Assembly (NCBI GenBank): GCA_021234155.1
Contig: JAJEKV010000058.1
Location: 2,719,060-2,783,059, forward strand
DNA length: 64,000 nt
Direction of reading: 5' to 3'
DNA from: Isoetes taiwanensis
Taxonomy: Eukaryota; Streptophyta; Lycopodiopsida; Isoetales; Isoetaceae
The notes under the pieces were generated by a model. It made no database searches and was not told the DNA's origin. It saw nothing but the letters and a program-made list of their open reading frames with translations. Positions 33,738-45,551 of this stretch are shown here, piece after piece. The position numbers and the translations under genes are program-made. The stretch's first letter is position 1; each line of letters begins with the position of its first letter.

Positions 33738-36060
33738 ATGCCTTCATCTGAAGTACCTGCTCTAATATCTAAGCCTATCATTCCCTATCTTTGTTATGGC
33801 TATGGTAAGACCTGTGAGTACCAAACCAAAACACATGTTAGACAATTTGAAAATATCAGTTCTTTGAATGGGCAGGATACTGATGCTCATAGATTAATGA
33901 TGTTTCCTACTACTCTAGATGGAAAGCCAGAAGACTGGATCAAAGGATCTTCAGCCAACTTTACAAATTCGTCTAAGATGCGAACGTCATTTTTAAATTT
34001 ATTCCAAACCATCCCTACAAATAAAGAGTTAAAGGATGAGGTTCGTGCATTACAAATCAAACCAGGAGAGCATTCAAGAAACTTTTCTTTATGAGTATTG
34101 GAACTTACCAACCAGATGCAACCGGAACGCCATCAGGAAGATGTGGTTGTCTGGTTCATTGATGGATTTCCAACTCATTTGAAACAACAATTAGAATTAG
34201 ATGCTCCAAGTACTTTAGATCTTGCAGTTAAAAGAGTTGCCGTGATTACTGGCATTTTGGTTGTTGAGAAGAGCAACAAGCCTGAACTAGAATCCATTGT
34301 GCAAAAGCAAGTTGCGATCCAATGGTAAAAGTAGAAATAAATGGTCTCATAATACCCAATGTACCCATTGATGGTGGGGTTGGGGTGAATATCATGTCCA
34401 ATACATTGAGAAAAAGACTTAGATTTAAAGACTTACAAAAAGCCCCCTTTGACTTTAAAAATGGCAGAGCAACGAAAAGTGCAACCCCTTGGGATATTGA
34501 AATCTGTGGTGTTTATGATTGGGGATTTAGATTTCTGCAAGGATTTTGTCGTCCTAGACACCCAAATTAAAGTGAGGGGTTATCAGCTTCTATTGGGTAG
34601 ACCATGGTTAAGACAATATAGAGCTTTACATGATTGGTGCAATGATACACTGACCTTGGCCAAGGATAGAAAGCTGACTAAAATCAATCTACCCACTGAC
34701 ATTACCACTACTATTGAGGATAATATGGTTCTGTCTGATAGTGATGATGAAGAAGGTGTTTGAATATTTGAAGAGGAAGAAAACTTTTATAATATAAATA
34801 TTTATTATGAGTATGAACTTGAAAAGGAAACATGTTCATGTCTCATGGTAGAAGCTGTCCAAAAATATCCAGAGCATTTCACTCAAGTGACTGAGAAAAA
34901 AACAAAAGTATCACCTAAACCAGCTCATGGTTTAGAGAACGGACAACTTGGACCTTATCTTGGAGCACCAAAACTACAAGAAATAAATCTTGGCACTGCT
35001 GAGAACAAAAAAATAATAAAAACAGGTGCTCACTTACCACCAGGAATATTACAAGAAGCCACTTTATTGTTGGAAGATTACAGGGATATTTTTGCATGGA
35101 ACTACCAAGATTTATGTGGGATAAATCCAGATACTTGTCAATTGAGCCCTTATGCCAAATGCAAAACCCGTATACCAATGAGCATACAGAATGAATCCTA
35201 GTTATGCTCAAGCTGTCGAAACAGAAATACAAAGTTTGCTACAAGTAGGATTTATTTATGAAGTGGAAACTAGTGATTGGGTATCACCTATGGTCATTGT
35301 AAGAAAAAGAATGGAAAATTAAGAGTATGCATTGATTATTGCAAGTTGAATGAAGTCACCGAAAAGGATCATTTTCCTTTGCCATTTACAGACCAGGTTC
35401 TTGAAAATGTTGCTGGCCATAAATGTTACTCGTTCATGGATGGATTTAGTGGATACAATCAAATTCATATCCACCTTGAAGATCAGTTAAAGACGACATT
35501 CATTACCCAATTTGGAACTTATGCTTATCATGTCATGCCTTTTGGACTTTCCAATGCCCCATCTTTATTTCAAAGAATTATGTTGCGAGTGTTCAAAGGA
35601 TATATTGGCAACTTCATAGAGATTCTTCTCGATGACTTTACCATTTTTAGAGAATAGTCTCAACATTTGCATAGCCTTCAAAAATGTTTTCAAAGATTTC
35701 GAGAATTTGGAGTCTTGTTAAATCCAGAAAAGTGCACATTTTTGGTAACTCATGGTTTATTGTTAGGCCATATAGTTTGTAAAGAGGGCTTGATTACAGA
35801 TTCAGACAAAGTCAAAGTAATTTTAGAAATGCCTCCACCAAGTGATATTACTCAACTTCGACGTTTTCTAAAAAAAGCAAACTATTACAAACGTTTTGGG
35901 AAAAATATTTCTAAGATTGATACCATGTTGAATGAATTAACAAGCTCCAACAAAAAGTTCATCTGGAATGATAAATGTCAAGATTCTGTTGTCCGTTTAA
36001 AAGAAATATTAGCAAAAGCACCTATTCTGATCACACCACAATGGGACAAACCATTGTCTC
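33738..36060 (+). pseudogene. Element A gag-protease-RT, broken
   Basis: Gag-like frames at 33,738-34,094 and 34,098-34,328 include DAHRLMMFPTTLDGKPEDWI, the (L)..F..SL.D.A..W signature of plant Gypsy gag. The protease-like frame at 34,322-34,570 has IDGGVGVNIMS, the DGG(S/A)G variant typical of the Tat/Athila group. The RT frames span 35,200-36,050: LRVCIDYCKLNEVTEKDHFP, SFMDGFSGYNQIHIHLED, the LLDDFTIF catalytic box, and FGVLLNPEKCTF then LGHIVCKEGL. Stops separate the frames at 34,094, 34,763, 35,201 and 35,657. After about 36,060, just before RNase H should start, homology ends abruptly. The copy cannot make a working polyprotein. Confidence 0.75.
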
Positions 36061-36373
36061 CTCAGGCACAAGGCAACTCCGAGACAATTAGCCCAGCTTT
36101 TCAGGCTCCCGAGGCTAGATCCCCAGGATCTTAATCTATCCACAAGGCCATCGACCTACTCGTTAGGTCCTTGATTTATCTATATAGATCACATATCTAA
36201 GGTGTTTGTACTTATATGATATTTGACTCATATCTATAACCCATGGTGTAAGAAACAATTGACCTTAGTTGAAACTCCTAATAGCTCTAACTGACCCTTT
36301 CTTAGGGTAAACTTCAACTTCTAAAGACCGATACTCGAGAAGCATTGATTCGATCTTTACAGAGCCCTTTCTT

Positions 36374-37201
36374 TTGTTTCCTTCAGACCCATCTATGCAT
36401 GTACTTTCAAATTTACAGTTTATGAATGTTATGTATCAGATTGGTTATTGGCCACCCCACAAAATTTTTTTTATTGTGGGTTTAGGGAGGCGAAAATCTG
36501 ACAAAGGAAGTCTGATTACTGCATGCCTCCTACATGAACAAAAAAGAGCCCCATATCATATTGAACAACGAAGATGCTGGCATCAACATTATGCTACACC
36601 CAAAACAGTAAACCCCAAGGGTTTTGCATTCAAACAAGAAGGCCAAGTTTCCCAAGCCCCTGCTACCCAACCATATATAATTAAAAAGATCCAATTCAAG
36701 ATGAAGGCCAAGGCTCCCATGCGAGCTCACATGTTCACCACACCACTTTATTATCCTTTGTTGCCATGTCTTCATTTTCATAAGCTACCAACCTTAGATG
36801 ATGAAGCTCTTAAATTGCTTGAAAGAGCGTGATTGCTTGAGTTTGGAAGCTAGATTTTGCTTCACCTAATCCAAACATCATTTATCATTTTATAAATACT
36901 TATTACAATATACATGTTCAGCTACCACATTCTAGACGAAGCCATTCTTTATTACTACTACTTTGGTGCAACGTGCTCTACAACTTCCTGATGCATCTAT
37001 TTTTCCTTATTATCAAGATTTTTATCTTGAGGAATATGGCATACATAAGGTTGCCAATCAGTACAGCATCAATGGAGCAAAAGCTCCATATTACGCCATC
37101 TTCTTGCACTTAAAAAAAAAGATGATGGCATCCAACATGCATACGTTATCCAAGAAGTGGTTGACCTGAGTTATTTTATCTACAAAAGGCATCCTTATGC
37201 C
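36374..37201 (+). pseudogene. Element A uncharacterised region, first part
   Basis: I do not recognise this sequence. A long open frame at 36,374-36,832 begins next to a TTTCCTTCAG splice-acceptor-like sequence and is rich in basic residues. A second frame at about 36,963-37,201 (SIFPYYQDFYLEEYGIHKVA, then KKKDDGIQHAYVIQEV) stays open into the chromovirus insertion. It resumes in the same frame at 50,420 once one CTGGG copy is ignored, which shows that this was coding sequence when B arrived. No known domain. It occupies the place of RNase H and integrase. Confidence 0.45.
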
Positions 37202-37206
37202 CTGGG
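37202..37206. other. 5-bp target-site duplication of chromovirus B, left copy
   Basis: CTGGG immediately precedes the LTR at 37,207 and is repeated at 50,415-50,419, immediately after the other LTR. Five bases is the usual length for Ty3/Gypsy integrases. Confidence 0.85.
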
Positions 37207-38694
37207 TGTGACGCTCCCAGGGTGTGACGCTCCCAGAGTCTATACGATGCTTCCATCATATAAATACGGGAATTCCCCTCCCATGGCGACTACATCACCA
37301 TGGTAAGGCCCTCCATCGTACTCGAACCACTTGGGATGGCCAAGTGTCCGGACGAGGAACACGGAGGTGTCATTCGTCCCACGTCCTCTATGGAAAATCA
37401 TATACAACGGAGGCATACATATACATTAGCATACAATAATCATGCCAAAATAATATACCACCACGAAGGGTGGCCCATCCATCATCATCACGAAAAGGAC
37501 AATGCATCCATAATAACATGAAATAACACCATGACAAGGCGCTATCTTGGGCTCAGACTCCAAGAGACCAACCAGGGCCTCAAGATATCAACTAACGGAG
37601 GTATAACATGGCGTTGGCTGGCATAAGACAATGGCTAGAGTAGTCCACTCCATCCGCCCCTCCTGTCACACTTTGCAGATAGGCTGAATCATGCTATGAC
37701 GTGCTTGTAGCCCTCCGGAGACAGCAATCCCAAGGAATCACCCTTCGGGACTACTCCGGGTTACATCTCCCCGGTCCGATGAGGCAGGTCAGAGAAGCGT
37801 CTCCTTCTCGAGCATGACGGATCCCTGGGTGCGCTAGAGAACACGTGCCGTATCAGCGACCCCCACATCCGTACCCAACTTACTCCCCTAAATCTAAAGG
37901 CCAGCTCACCTGCCCGTTCGAGCCCAGGGCGTCCATATAGGCACATCTCTCCGGCCCAGAGAGTGTCAGACCCATAGCCGGCCCACACACAGTGACCGGC
38001 TATAGGCCTAGTACACTATAGGAGTCCTGTAACCGCGCTAAGCAAGACCCCACCCCTGATTCACCACCATACTCGTTATCTGGTGCTGAACCACATCATA
38101 GCATCCACAACCAGGTTGGCTCTTGTGCACATGCCGCATTTATTGGGTATTAAGGGGTCTAGCTAGAGACATCTCTACTACTAAGAGGCTTTTAGTTCTC
38201 TACCCTCCCCTTAGTTCCCAATACATGGAAGACGCGGAAAGAAAGAATATAAACACCATCTAAGTATCCAGAACAACATATAAAAGAGAATTTAATCATT
38301 CCATCTATTCAAAGACGTGTCAGCAGAATAGAAGCTATCTAAGGACTAACCAGTCTCTTGGCTAGAGCCGTTGTCACGGAAGGCATCCATAGCTCGAGGC
38401 TGTTGGTAGGTGTTGGCAAGGACAGGTTTGATCTGGTGGCTGCTGCTCCTCTTCACTCTCCAATTCGAATTTGGGATGAAATGGGGGGTAGGACCCCTAT
38501 TTCTCTAACCAAAATAGCAAGTACCTCCTGGCCAATCGATTTCCATTAAAATCCATAATTATCCATTGGTTTTATTAGTATAGCTAATAAAATCCATTAT
38601 AGGTGAACCCCCACTTGGGCCCTTAGGCCTACTACCTGCTGGTGACGTGTCATGGTATGCAAACATATACCGTATAAATACCTGAAACGTCACA
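37207..38694 (-). repeat. 3' LTR of chromovirus B
   Basis: Ends TGTGACG...CGTCACA. Compared with the 5' LTR it lacks about 80 bp: the right copy has GGGCCAGGTGGCACC...TTAATTATT at 50,190-50,272 between GATTT and CCATTAAAATCC, where the left copy joins directly at about 38,540. At its outer edge a 16-bp unit, TGTGACGCTCCCAGGG, is present twice in tandem (37,207-37,222, then the LTR proper from 37,223). Confidence 0.92.
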
Positions 38695-38708
38695 TTCTCC
38701 CCCCTTGA
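38695..38708 (-). other. Polypurine tract of chromovirus B
   Basis: On the minus strand it reads TCAAGGGGGGAGAA, directly before TGTGACG, the start of the 3' LTR. Position and composition are those of the plus-strand primer site. Confidence 0.85.
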
Positions 38709-39249
38709 ATTAATGATGTCCTCAGCATTAGAGTTAGTGGAGAGTAAATATGGAAAAGATAAGTTTTATTTATTGAAAAACGTCAAAGGGTTACATATTC
38801 AGGTAGTAGGACAGAAGTCCTTTTCACAACATAGATTACAACTGAAGAGTACATTCAAACATAAAACTTCAAAAACACAAGTTGGCCTCTAGGGTGAGGC
38901 CTAGGTTCTTCCTGCAGCTTATCAACACGCTCTATTGGCCTGCAGAAGTAAATACATTAGTGTTTAAGAACTAATTTAAGTAGTGTGGTTGAAGGGACCA
39001 CCCCCTTAAATAAATAAAATATGAATGCAAGGATCCTATCATGACTAAGGCTTGCATGTCATCTCGGCGTAAGGAGTGGCAATATTCCCATTATAGCCGT
39101 AGACGAATGCGTCCTATCATGAATGCCTATATGCCCAATTTCCCATCTAAGATGCATGTAACCCAACCCCGAGAATGATCCCTGCCGGATCTCGCTTATA
39201 TGACCCCTATCACACTAAAAAAACCACTATGCTTACCATCAATGTCAGA

Positions 39250-40593
39250 GAGGATTGCATCTTGAATGGTTCGGCCCTGGCATTCTTTCATAAAGTCCGG
39301 GTAAGTCTTATCCAAATCCACTTTAAGAACCTATGTTGCGTCCTCTGTGGGTAAGTGTTTCCACTTAACCAAGTATTGCAAAATTTGAGTTCGATGGGTT
39401 TGCTTCCGCACAATCTCCAATTGATCCTCAGTCATCTCCAGAAGTGTTGGTGTGTCAAGAACTTCTTCTGGATCCAGATGATGCTTCTTGAGAAGACTTA
39501 CATGAAAAACTTTATGAATCTTTAAATGTGCAGGTAGATCCAACTGGTAGGCCTGAGAACCTATCCTTTCGGTTATCTGAAACGGTCCCGCCCATCTAGG
39601 TGCATGCTTCTTGCAATTGCCAATCTTAAGTTTGGCTTGCTTCACCTAGATCTTTAGCCAAACGGAATCATCGACCTGAAACTCTAGAGGTGTGCGATGG
39701 CGATCAGCAAGACTCTTTTGTCGAGCCCTTGCGGCTATCAAGTATGCTCGAACCTCTTCGACTAGCGCTTGCATGTCGGTAAGCAATTGCTGAGAAACTT
39801 CCATCTTGGATACTGGATTATGCCACGTGTCTGGCGTGAGGCATTGATAGCTGTAATTTATCATGAAAGGAGACATCCTTGAGGACTCCTGTCTAGTGTT
39901 GTTGTGGGCAAACTCCACTAAATGGATGTAGTCTGTCTAGTGTTGTTGTGGGCAAACTCCACTAAATGGATGTAGCCTGCCCATTGGGATTGTTTGTTCC
40001 AGACATAGTTACGTAGCATATCCTCAATTATGCGATTGGTATGCTCTGTTTGATCATCTGTCTGCGGGTGATAACCTGTGCTCATGGCAAGCTTGGTTTG
40101 AATAGTGCTGAAGAAATCTTTCCAGGACGCACTAACAAAACTTAGGATCCCGATCTGATATAATAGTACGGGGCATCCCATGCAGACGAAACACCTCTCT
40201 CGTGAAGAGCAAGGCGGTATCCAATGCAGTTTTCGTGGTACGACATGGCAGGAAATGTGCCATCTTAGAAAGTTTGTCGACCACCACCATTAAGGCATCA
40301 AACTCTCTTAATGTGCGCAGAAGCCCCACGATAAAATCCATGGTAATAACTTCCCATTTTGCATTGGGGACATCGAGGGGTTGCAACTCCCCTAGGATAC
40401 GCAACTGCTCTGCCTTCGTTTGCTGACAGATCTGGCATTGCTTAATGTACTTGGCAATGTGCTTCTTCATTCCTGGCTAGAAATAGCTGGAGCGGATTTT
40501 GAAATATGTTTTCATAAATCCTGCATGCCCCGCTATAGGACTGTTATGTGTGTCATGGAGAATGAGCTTACGAACCCCAGATGTCTCGGGAAC
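39250..40593 (-). pseudogene. Chromovirus B integrase with C-terminal chromodomain, broken
   Basis: Integrase inserts the element's DNA; the chromodomain is thought to steer integration toward methylated histone H3. Minus-strand frames: HDTHNSPIAGHAGFMKTYFK (40,550) and CQICQQTKAEQ (40,430) form the HHCC zinc region. TMDFIVGL (40,340) and IISDRDPKF (40,140) carry the two Asp. GYHPQTDDQTEHTNR (40,060) carries the Glu. Next come the GPF..(R)IG..AYQLDLP segment (39,580) and HKVFHVSLLKKH. The chromodomain starts ILQYLVKWKHLPTEDAT and is cut by a TAG where the conserved Trp should be (39,331-39,333). It then continues as KTYPDFMKECQGR. A 44-bp tandem duplication (39,891-39,978) shifts the frame. 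Confidence 0.85.
39891..39978 (-). repeat. 44-bp tandem duplication inside the integrase
   Basis: GTCTAGTGTTGTTGTGGGCA followed by 24 more bases is repeated head to tail at 39,891 and 39,935, with one difference near the end. The unit is not a multiple of three, so it shifts the integrase frame. The duplicated codons include VEFAHNNTRQ. Confidence 0.93.
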
Positions 40594-41229
40594 AGATAGA
40601 TAGATAGATAGATACATTATTGTCCCTTGTACCCTGAGGCCCGTGGACTTATGTAGCATGGGCGAGCTCCCTTACGGGTGCTACTAGCACATCATGCTGG
40701 TTTACAATGTAGCCTTTTCTGAAGACTTGACTTTTCTCTATTAATACTGGCTCATGGCCGTGCACAGGCGTGTCTATCAATCAGCTTTGAGCTGAGCGTT
40801 TTCAGGGTGTTTATGTTGCGCCTCTCAGGCGGTTCATAACAGAAACCCTTTTTCTTTGTGTACTTCTCGATGCCTCACCGTCATTTCCCGTATTGCGTCT
40901 GCCAGATCCCTCATTGTTTCTGGCTTTGTCATCATGATGTGTACGGGCTGACCCCACCTTATATCTCTGTACTTGTTCCTGATGCTTTCATATACCGGGC
41001 ATTCATTCAGCATATGGTTTTCATCTTCCACTTTCCCTCTGTCACAGATTCTGCATATCCGATCTTCTCTCTCTATCCCCCGCCACCTGTCCTTTTCAAT
41101 TCTTAGCTCGTGGCTTCCCATTCTGAATCTTGCTAGAATATCTTTCCTGGCTTTTCCTATTATGTCATCCTGGTACATCTGTTGCCCTATCTGCTGTCCC
41201 GGGTTGAATACTGTCATAAGCCTTAAAAA
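40594..41229 (-). mobile_element. 5'-truncated LINE 3' end with (TATC)n tail, inserted in chromovirus B
   Basis: The Gypsy reading on the minus strand stops at ...YYKDKLF (41,230) and resumes with PETSGVRKL (40,592). Between them lie about 636 bp. They encode a LINE C-terminus, KARKDILARFRMGSHELRIE, then the Cys/His zinc ribbon ICRICDRGKVEDENHMLNEC (C-x2-C...H-x4-C), ending at a TAA at 40,834. A 3' UTR of about 230 bp follows and ends in five (TATC) units (GATA on the plus strand at 40,593-40,614). No long target duplication is visible. It is unrelated to the L1 at 50.9 kb. The insertion is in frame, producing a Gypsy-LINE chimeric ORF. Confidence 0.8.
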
Positions 41230-43497
41230 TAACTTATCCTTGTAATAAAGGAGTTCAGCTTCTTTCTTATAATGGCGGAAGGCCTCCCTCTTCTTATCTG
41301 TTCTGGCTTCCTTGGAGACACTTTGCCATATCTCCCGGAATTCTGGGTCTACGGGAAGGGCCTGCTGAATCTGCTTTCCAAACTCACTGGAGAGTGTGGA
41401 TATAACATTACAATGTGTTCGAGTGACGAATGGATGTCTAGAAAGGGCGTCGGCAACAACATTATGCTTGCTCGGCTTATAAATGACCTCAAAATCATAT
41501 TCTTCAAGGAATTCCATCCATCGTTTTTGTCTCAAGTTGAGATGAGGTTGTGTGAAGATATATTGGAGGCTTTGATGAGCAGTATCTAACTGGATTCGCC
41601 TTCCAAGTAAATAGTGCCTCCAAATGCGCAAGGCACGCACAACGGCGAGCAACTCTTGATCATGCGTGGGATATCGCTGTTCTGCGTCATTCATCTTTCG
41701 AGAATCATAAGCGATACCCCGACCTTCTTGCATTAAGACTCCACCGGTAGCGATTTTACTAGCATCTGTGGCAACCCACTTATCATTTTGAGGATCTGGC
41801 ATTGTAAGAACAGGAGCTGTTGTCAAAGCATTCTTTAATGCTTGAAATCTGGCCTGAACCTTGTCTTTCCAATGTGCCATCTAATCTCTAACCTTTTCAT
41901 GCTTGGTCAGATCGGTTAAAGGTGTGGCGAGCTTGGCAAAGTCCTTGACAAATTTACCGCAATAACCCGCCAAGCCAAGGAAGCTGCAGACCTCAGACAC
42001 ATTGGTTGGAATGGGCCACTCCTTTACTGCCTCAATTTTAGCTGGATATGTGGCTATTCCTTCGGCAGATACAATATGTCCCAGATAATCAACCTTGGTA
42101 GTGGCAAAGCGACACTTGGAGAACTTGGCATATAATTGGTGGCGTCTCAATTTCTGTAAGGCCAACCGAAGGTGCCATTCATGGTCCTCTAAGGTCTTAC
42201 TGTATATGAGGATATCATCGAAGAATATGATGACAAAATCGTCAAGGTATTCAGGAAGACATCATTCATGAGCCTCATGAAAGTAATCGGAGCATTAGTC
42301 AGGCCAAATGGCATTACAGTGAACTCGTAATGCCCATAACGCATCCGGAAAGCGGACTTATGGATGTCATCCTCCTTAATCCTTATTTGGTGATATCCAG
42401 GCCGAAGATCAATCTTTGTAAAGTACTTAGCCCCTTGTAGTTGATCCATGAGATCGTCATCCCGTGGCAAAGCATACCGATTCTTAATAGTATGCTTGTT
42501 TAGTTGGCGGTAATTGATGCACATTCTTAGGGTGCCATCCTTTTTCTTGACAAAGAGTATCGGGGCTCCAAAAGGTGAAACACTGAGTCGAATGAAGCCT
42601 AATTTAAGGAGCTCCTGCAACTGCTTCTTAAGCTCTGTTAATTCAAGAACACTCATGCGGTATGGGGCCTTACTAGTAGGCTTAGTGCCTGGTTCCAAGG
42701 TGATTTCACATTCCACCCCTCTAAAAGGTGGTAAGCGATGGATCTCGTTGGGAAATAAGTCATGGTATTCCCAAAGGACCACGGCTGTTGCCGGAGGCAA
42801 GGTATCAAGAACTTCATCCTGTTTGGACTTAGCTTCCACTGAAGCAAGTCGGATCATGCCAATAATCTGAAATTTCATGAGACCCCTGTGCAACTGTCGT
42901 AATGAAATGCATTGCATAATGGGACTAATTGGCTTACCTGCTATGGTCACTCGGACTCCATTGACTGCATTAAAGGTAACTTCGCGCTTCTCACAGTCAA
43001 TATTGGCCTTGGCAGCAGCCAGGAATTCCATTCCTACAATGATCATAGAAGCCAATATCCATTATTTCTGCTCCTAGAGCAACAGGTGCTCCTGGCAGCT
43101 AAATGTTCAAATTGATACGTCGATCACGTGTGTGGCGTATAGCCCCACTAGCCAACGTAACTGGGCGTGGCTTAGACTTCAAAGGAGTGAGCTGTAAAGC
43201 CTCGGCCATTTTAGGAGATGCAAAATTATGGGTGCTGCCAGTGTCCATAAGGATAATGAAAGGTTTACAATCTACTTGGCCAACAGATGGCTGGTGGTCG
43301 GCTTGACCCATTTCAATGGCAGCATAGATATGAGACTCACCTGTTATATAGTCAGGCGCGTCATCCTCTACAACATCGTCCGGGTGGTTTGGGTCCCCTG
43401 CGCCTTCCCAATCATATTCGCCAGGGCGGCCTGCACTGTCTGTGTAATATAAGGGCATTCTTGCATACAACGCCCCGGGCGAAAACACCGATAGCAA
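41230..43497 (-). pseudogene. Chromovirus B protease, reverse transcriptase and RNase H, broken
   Basis: On the minus strand the protease motif ILMDTGSTHNFAS is at about 43,240 (catalytic DTG intact). RT follows from 42,870. It has [20 protein letters not shown], then [20 protein letters not shown] with the first catalytic Asp, then MPFGLTNAP, then the region of the FFDDIL box, where a frameshift near 42,250 scrambles the reading. AKFSKCRFATTKVDYLGHIV follows at 42,120. RNase H runs from 41,880 (VLTMPDPQNDKWVATDASKI, QELLAVVRALRIWRHYLLG, SKHNVVADALSRHP) and continues in frame into the inserted LINE piece. Breaks by my reading: near 43,060-43,100, near 42,189-42,250, and a stop at 41,881. Confidence 0.85.
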
Positions 43498-44475
43498 GCC
43501 TTATCTTTATGTAACTGTTCACGTGCCTCCTTAGGAATGGCTTGGAGGATATCTCTGAAAGCTCCCGCAGCGTTGGTGGACTTCTCTAGTACGGTAAAGG
43601 AAACTTTCTTCTCAGTTTTCTGATATCCGGTAGAGGCGGGAGGCCCCGAACTAGGTGAGCGCCCCCTAAGGTGTATTCCCTTGTTCTGACTGAAAGAAGA
43701 GGGTCGCGGTGGCTGGTACTTGGGAGTGTCCTCTTCTAGACTAAGGGCTTTAGCCGCTGCTTCTGTAATTATTTTAGGGTCTATTGCTCGAACCATTTTC
43801 CTGAGGGTAGGGGATAAACCCTCTATATATCCTTCAACTGCCCTGCGCTCATTTATCCCTGGGACGTATAAGCGTAACCTCATGAACTCATCCGTATAAG
43901 ACTGGACAATTATGTTTTTCTGTTCCAGGCAGTAGAAGGTCTGGATCTATTGACAACGATGAGCCCTGGGCACATAGTGAGACTTGAAGGCTTTAGCAAA
44001 GACCTTATAGTGGCATCTTCCTCTCGTCAGCCTATGGGAGCGGGCATATCCCTTCCACCATATACGAGCAGACCCTGTGAGATTGGTGGTGACAACTTTG
44101 CCGATATCTTTCTCGGTCATTCCATATGACTTCCCGAACTCCTGCATTTCATCCAACCATGATTCCGCATCAACTCCGGACCTGGTTTTCCCTGAGAATT
44201 GTGCCAGCTTTCGGTTCTTCCAAATGCTAGTGATGGTCGAATCCACTGTTTTCTGATAATCCTTGTTTTTGGCTTTCGTATGGTCGGCTATAGTCAGAAG
44301 AGTCAGAAGACTCCGGGGTAGCATCCGAAGAAGAACTAGGGCGTGCCCTCTTAGATCGATTAGTTGTGGCGGGCACAGGTGCAGGTGCCGGTGGCGGCGG
44401 CTGCTGATTCTGTAGAGCAGGAATCTCTGGTCCATACTCCTGCGGCATTTGGGGTGGATTGATTTTGCAGTACAT
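43368..44475 (-). pseudogene. Chromovirus B gag with CCHC-like knuckle, broken
   Basis: Gag forms the cytoplasmic particle and binds element RNA. The N-terminus (44,475) is proline- and serine-rich (QQPPPPAPAPVPATT, SDATPESSDSSDYS). A second frame, 44,435-43,947, holds the capsid-like helices (ESWLDEMQEFGKSYGMTEKD and GSARIWWKGYAR, the W(W/L)..Y signature). A third, 43,883-43,368, holds GYIEGLSPTLRKMV and the knuckle CYRCFRPGRCMQECPY, with Arg where the usual His should be. It is split by frameshifts near 44,230 and 43,900. The downstream edge overlaps the protease frame, as is usual for fused gag-pol. Confidence 0.8.
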
Positions 44476-44788
44476 AGGCCTGGAGCTCAGTAAGCTAATG
44501 CTTCATGATAGTGAGCTCTTGTTGGGGGGTAAGACGGCCCAGTTGCACGGGTGTCGCCCATGGGAGAGGGCGTGCACTGTCTAAGATGGAAACAAATTCA
44601 AGATAAGCATACTAGTTCAATTAGTTATGACAAAAACTTTACACCAGAAAAGCACTTTTTATTAAGATAAAGACACGATTACAAAAACATCTTGGCATAA
44701 CATGCAAGAAACTGAAGTAACATTTATAAGAGAGGATCCTAAAACAAGCTGGCTTAGGGCTGAGTAAGGGGATTTAAAGGGTAGAGTA

Positions 44789-45078
44789 TCAGATACTCTC
44801 CCTTACTGCTCGGACCATCTTATACTTAGCCCAAGCTTGTATGATCACGTCTTGAAACTCCCAGGTCGGGCTGATAATTAAAAGATTGAAGAGATCGCGG
44901 AGCGCGTAAAATAGCTGCCAAAGATGATCATTAGCATCGTCAAAAGCTTCCTGCTTAGTGCAGTCCCAGTACGACCAACTTCGACGAAGCGTAAGCTTTA
45001 GGTGTTCATAGGCATGGTCGCGAAGGATCGTAACTATCTGGAAGCCCTTGGTTGGGTCGTATGGCTCTTCTTCTTCTC
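44789..45078 (-). pseudogene. Chromovirus B leader ORF c (helical, tryptophan-rich), possible second exon
   Basis: I do not recognise this protein. On the minus strand it opens right after a good splice acceptor (ATCTTACAG, then GAG) at 45,078. It reads EEEEPYDPTKGFQIVTILRD, then a helical stretch with KQEAFDDANDHLWQLFYALR and ISPTWEFQDVIIQAWAKY, and stops at a TGA (44,789-44,791). The 96-codon frame is fully open. The acceptor suggests it was the last exon of a spliced leader transcript, perhaps joined to ORF b upstream. It lies between ORF b and gag on the same strand as all of B's genes. Confidence 0.45.
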
Positions 45079-45551
45079 CTGTAAGATGGCAATAATAGAT
45101 GTACAGTATGTAAGTTATTCCTTATACTTCAAACTCTTGGAAGAGAGAGACAGTAATGTAGGAAAAACAAATTCTTGTATTAAAAAGGGCGATGCAATAA
45201 TACATATGTTTGAGTGGCCAAAGGCCATACTCTATAATGCCTCTTAGGTCTATTTAGGAGCTAGGCCTCGCATCCTGATCCATCTGTGTAGGAGGTGATG
45301 GTGGCGGCCGATGTCATAGTAGGGTAACCCCTGGATCAACAGTGGTGGCAGCAAGGGATGCAACCTCTGGTGGATAGGCAGTAGCCAAAGGGGCTGCCGT
45401 AAGGAGCTTCATGCTCATCCAGGGTGCTATGTCTTGGCCCAGTGCGGTAAGGGCAAAGTCCCGACGCACCAACACATAAGTGAGGATGCGATAAGGAAGC
45501 TTCTTGTGGCCCGTCAGGGTGGACAACGCACAGAGGCTCCACCACGATGCT

